Positions 6,587-6,863 of a stretch of DNA of 6,863 bases are shown piece after piece. The DNA lies in the NCBI GenBank assembly GCA_014729055.1, contig WJKO01000139.1, positions 1 to 6,863 of the forward strand, given 5' to 3'. The notes below the pieces were generated by a model. The model searched no databases. It was not told the origin of the DNA and saw only the letters and a list, made by a program, of their open reading frames with translations. Positions within the stretch are counted from its first letter, which is position 1, and every line of letters begins with the position of its first letter. Both the position numbers and the translations under genes were made by a program. Origin of the DNA: Promethearchaeota archaeon (GTDB lineage Archaea; Asgardarchaeota; Lokiarchaeia; Sigyniarchaeales; Promethearchaeaceae).

Positions 6587-6592
6587 GTGGTG
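6587..6592 (+). promoter_or_regulatory. Shine-Dalgarno-like GTGGTG of the FG-GAP gene
   Basis: GTGGTG is 5 bases before the ATG at 6598 and resembles the archaeal GAGGTG core. It is the same hexamer found ahead of purSL at 4775-4780, and it supports the chosen start. Confidence 0.5.
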
Positions 6593-6597
6593 TAATT

Positions 6598-6863
6598 ATG
6601 GAAAAAAACGATTATAGAATTTACTTTTTAGCGATAATACTTTGGGTCTGTCTAACACCTTTAGTTTATGCTTGGCAAACAAATATCAATACATCGTACG
6701 CTGATGTGGCATTTTCTGGAGAATCATCTGGTGATTGGTCTGGATATTCTGTAAGTCTGGCAGGAGATGTCAACGGTGACAATTATGGTGATTTTTTGAT
6801 AGGAGCTTATAGAAATGATGAAGGTGGTGAGGAAATCGGACAAGTATATATGCTCTATGGTAA
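6598..6863 (+). CDS. Exported FG-GAP / integrin-alpha-like repeat protein, 5' part only
   Basis: 88 codons plus two bases are visible before the right edge. Residues 1-25 look like a Sec signal peptide: a short charged start (MEKNDYR), a hydrophobic core (IYFLAIILWVCLTPLV) and a V-Y-A cleavage site before Trp26. The mature part begins one FG-GAP blade: SGYSVSLAGDVNGDNYGD (48-65) followed by FLIGAY and a GQVYMLYG strand. DVNGDNYGD gives Asp57, Asn59, Asp61 and Asp65, matching the DxNxDxxxD calcium-binding loop of integrin alpha propellers. Proteins of this kind usually carry several blades forming a beta-propeller and sit at the cell surface or are secreted, often in binding or adhesion roles; here only the first blade is seen. 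It has its own TATA box and GTGGTG motif, so it is probably separate from the Rieske gene. Confidence 0.85.
   Translation, partial: MEKNDYRIYFLAIILWVCLTPLVYAWQTNINTSYADVAFSGESSGDWSGYSVSLAGDVNGDNYGDFLIGAYRNDEGGEEIGQVYMLYG

Noticed and set aside
1..6863. A novel multi-gene defence or mobile system.
   Set aside because: No nuclease, helicase, transposase, integrase, toxin-antitoxin pair or repeat array is visible; the genes are metabolic or surface types in ordinary arrangements.

Overview
This is an A+T-rich chromosomal window with six genes in two divergent blocks, plus short intergenic regions. It looks prokaryotic and probably archaeal. The archaeal signs are a TATATAAAG-type box ahead of the last gene, a GTGGTG Shine-Dalgarno-like motif ahead of two unrelated genes (close to the archaeal GGAGGTGATC consensus), and a secreted integrin-like FG-GAP protein. 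An Asgard-type archaeon would fit this mix of genes, but that is inference. No 16S or other lineage marker is present, and a bacterium cannot be excluded.

Minus-strand block, read from about 4.8 kb down to 1: purSL, purQ and a peptidase C45-like Ntn hydrolase. purSL encodes the FGAM synthase catalytic subunit with a tandem PurS-like N-terminal region fused to PurL. purQ encodes its glutaminase and starts one base after the purSL stop codon. Together they make the enzyme for step four of de novo purine synthesis (FGAR + glutamine + ATP to FGAM). The C45-like gene starts 28 bases after purQ, so it is probably cotranscribed, although nothing in its sequence ties it to purines. It runs off the left edge and is close to complete.

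The intergenic region at 4.77-4.95 kb separates purSL from a divergent plus-strand gene. It contains a perfect 7-bp inverted repeat with a 2-base spacer just upstream of purSL, the best candidate for an unexplained regulatory site in the window.

Plus-strand block: a small RimJ/RimL-like GNAT acetyltransferase, a complete Rieske non-heme iron oxygenase alpha subunit with no electron-transfer partner nearby, and the first 88 codons of an exported FG-GAP/integrin-alpha-like beta-propeller protein cut by the right edge. Each has its own upstream region with a possible promoter, so they look like three separate transcription units.

I see no CRISPR array, tRNA, rRNA, insertion sequence or phage gene, and no convincing multi-gene system of a new type. 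The points most worth following are the PurSL fusion in a possible archaeon, the purine/Ntn-hydrolase linkage, the lone Rieske oxygenase and the purSL dyad.
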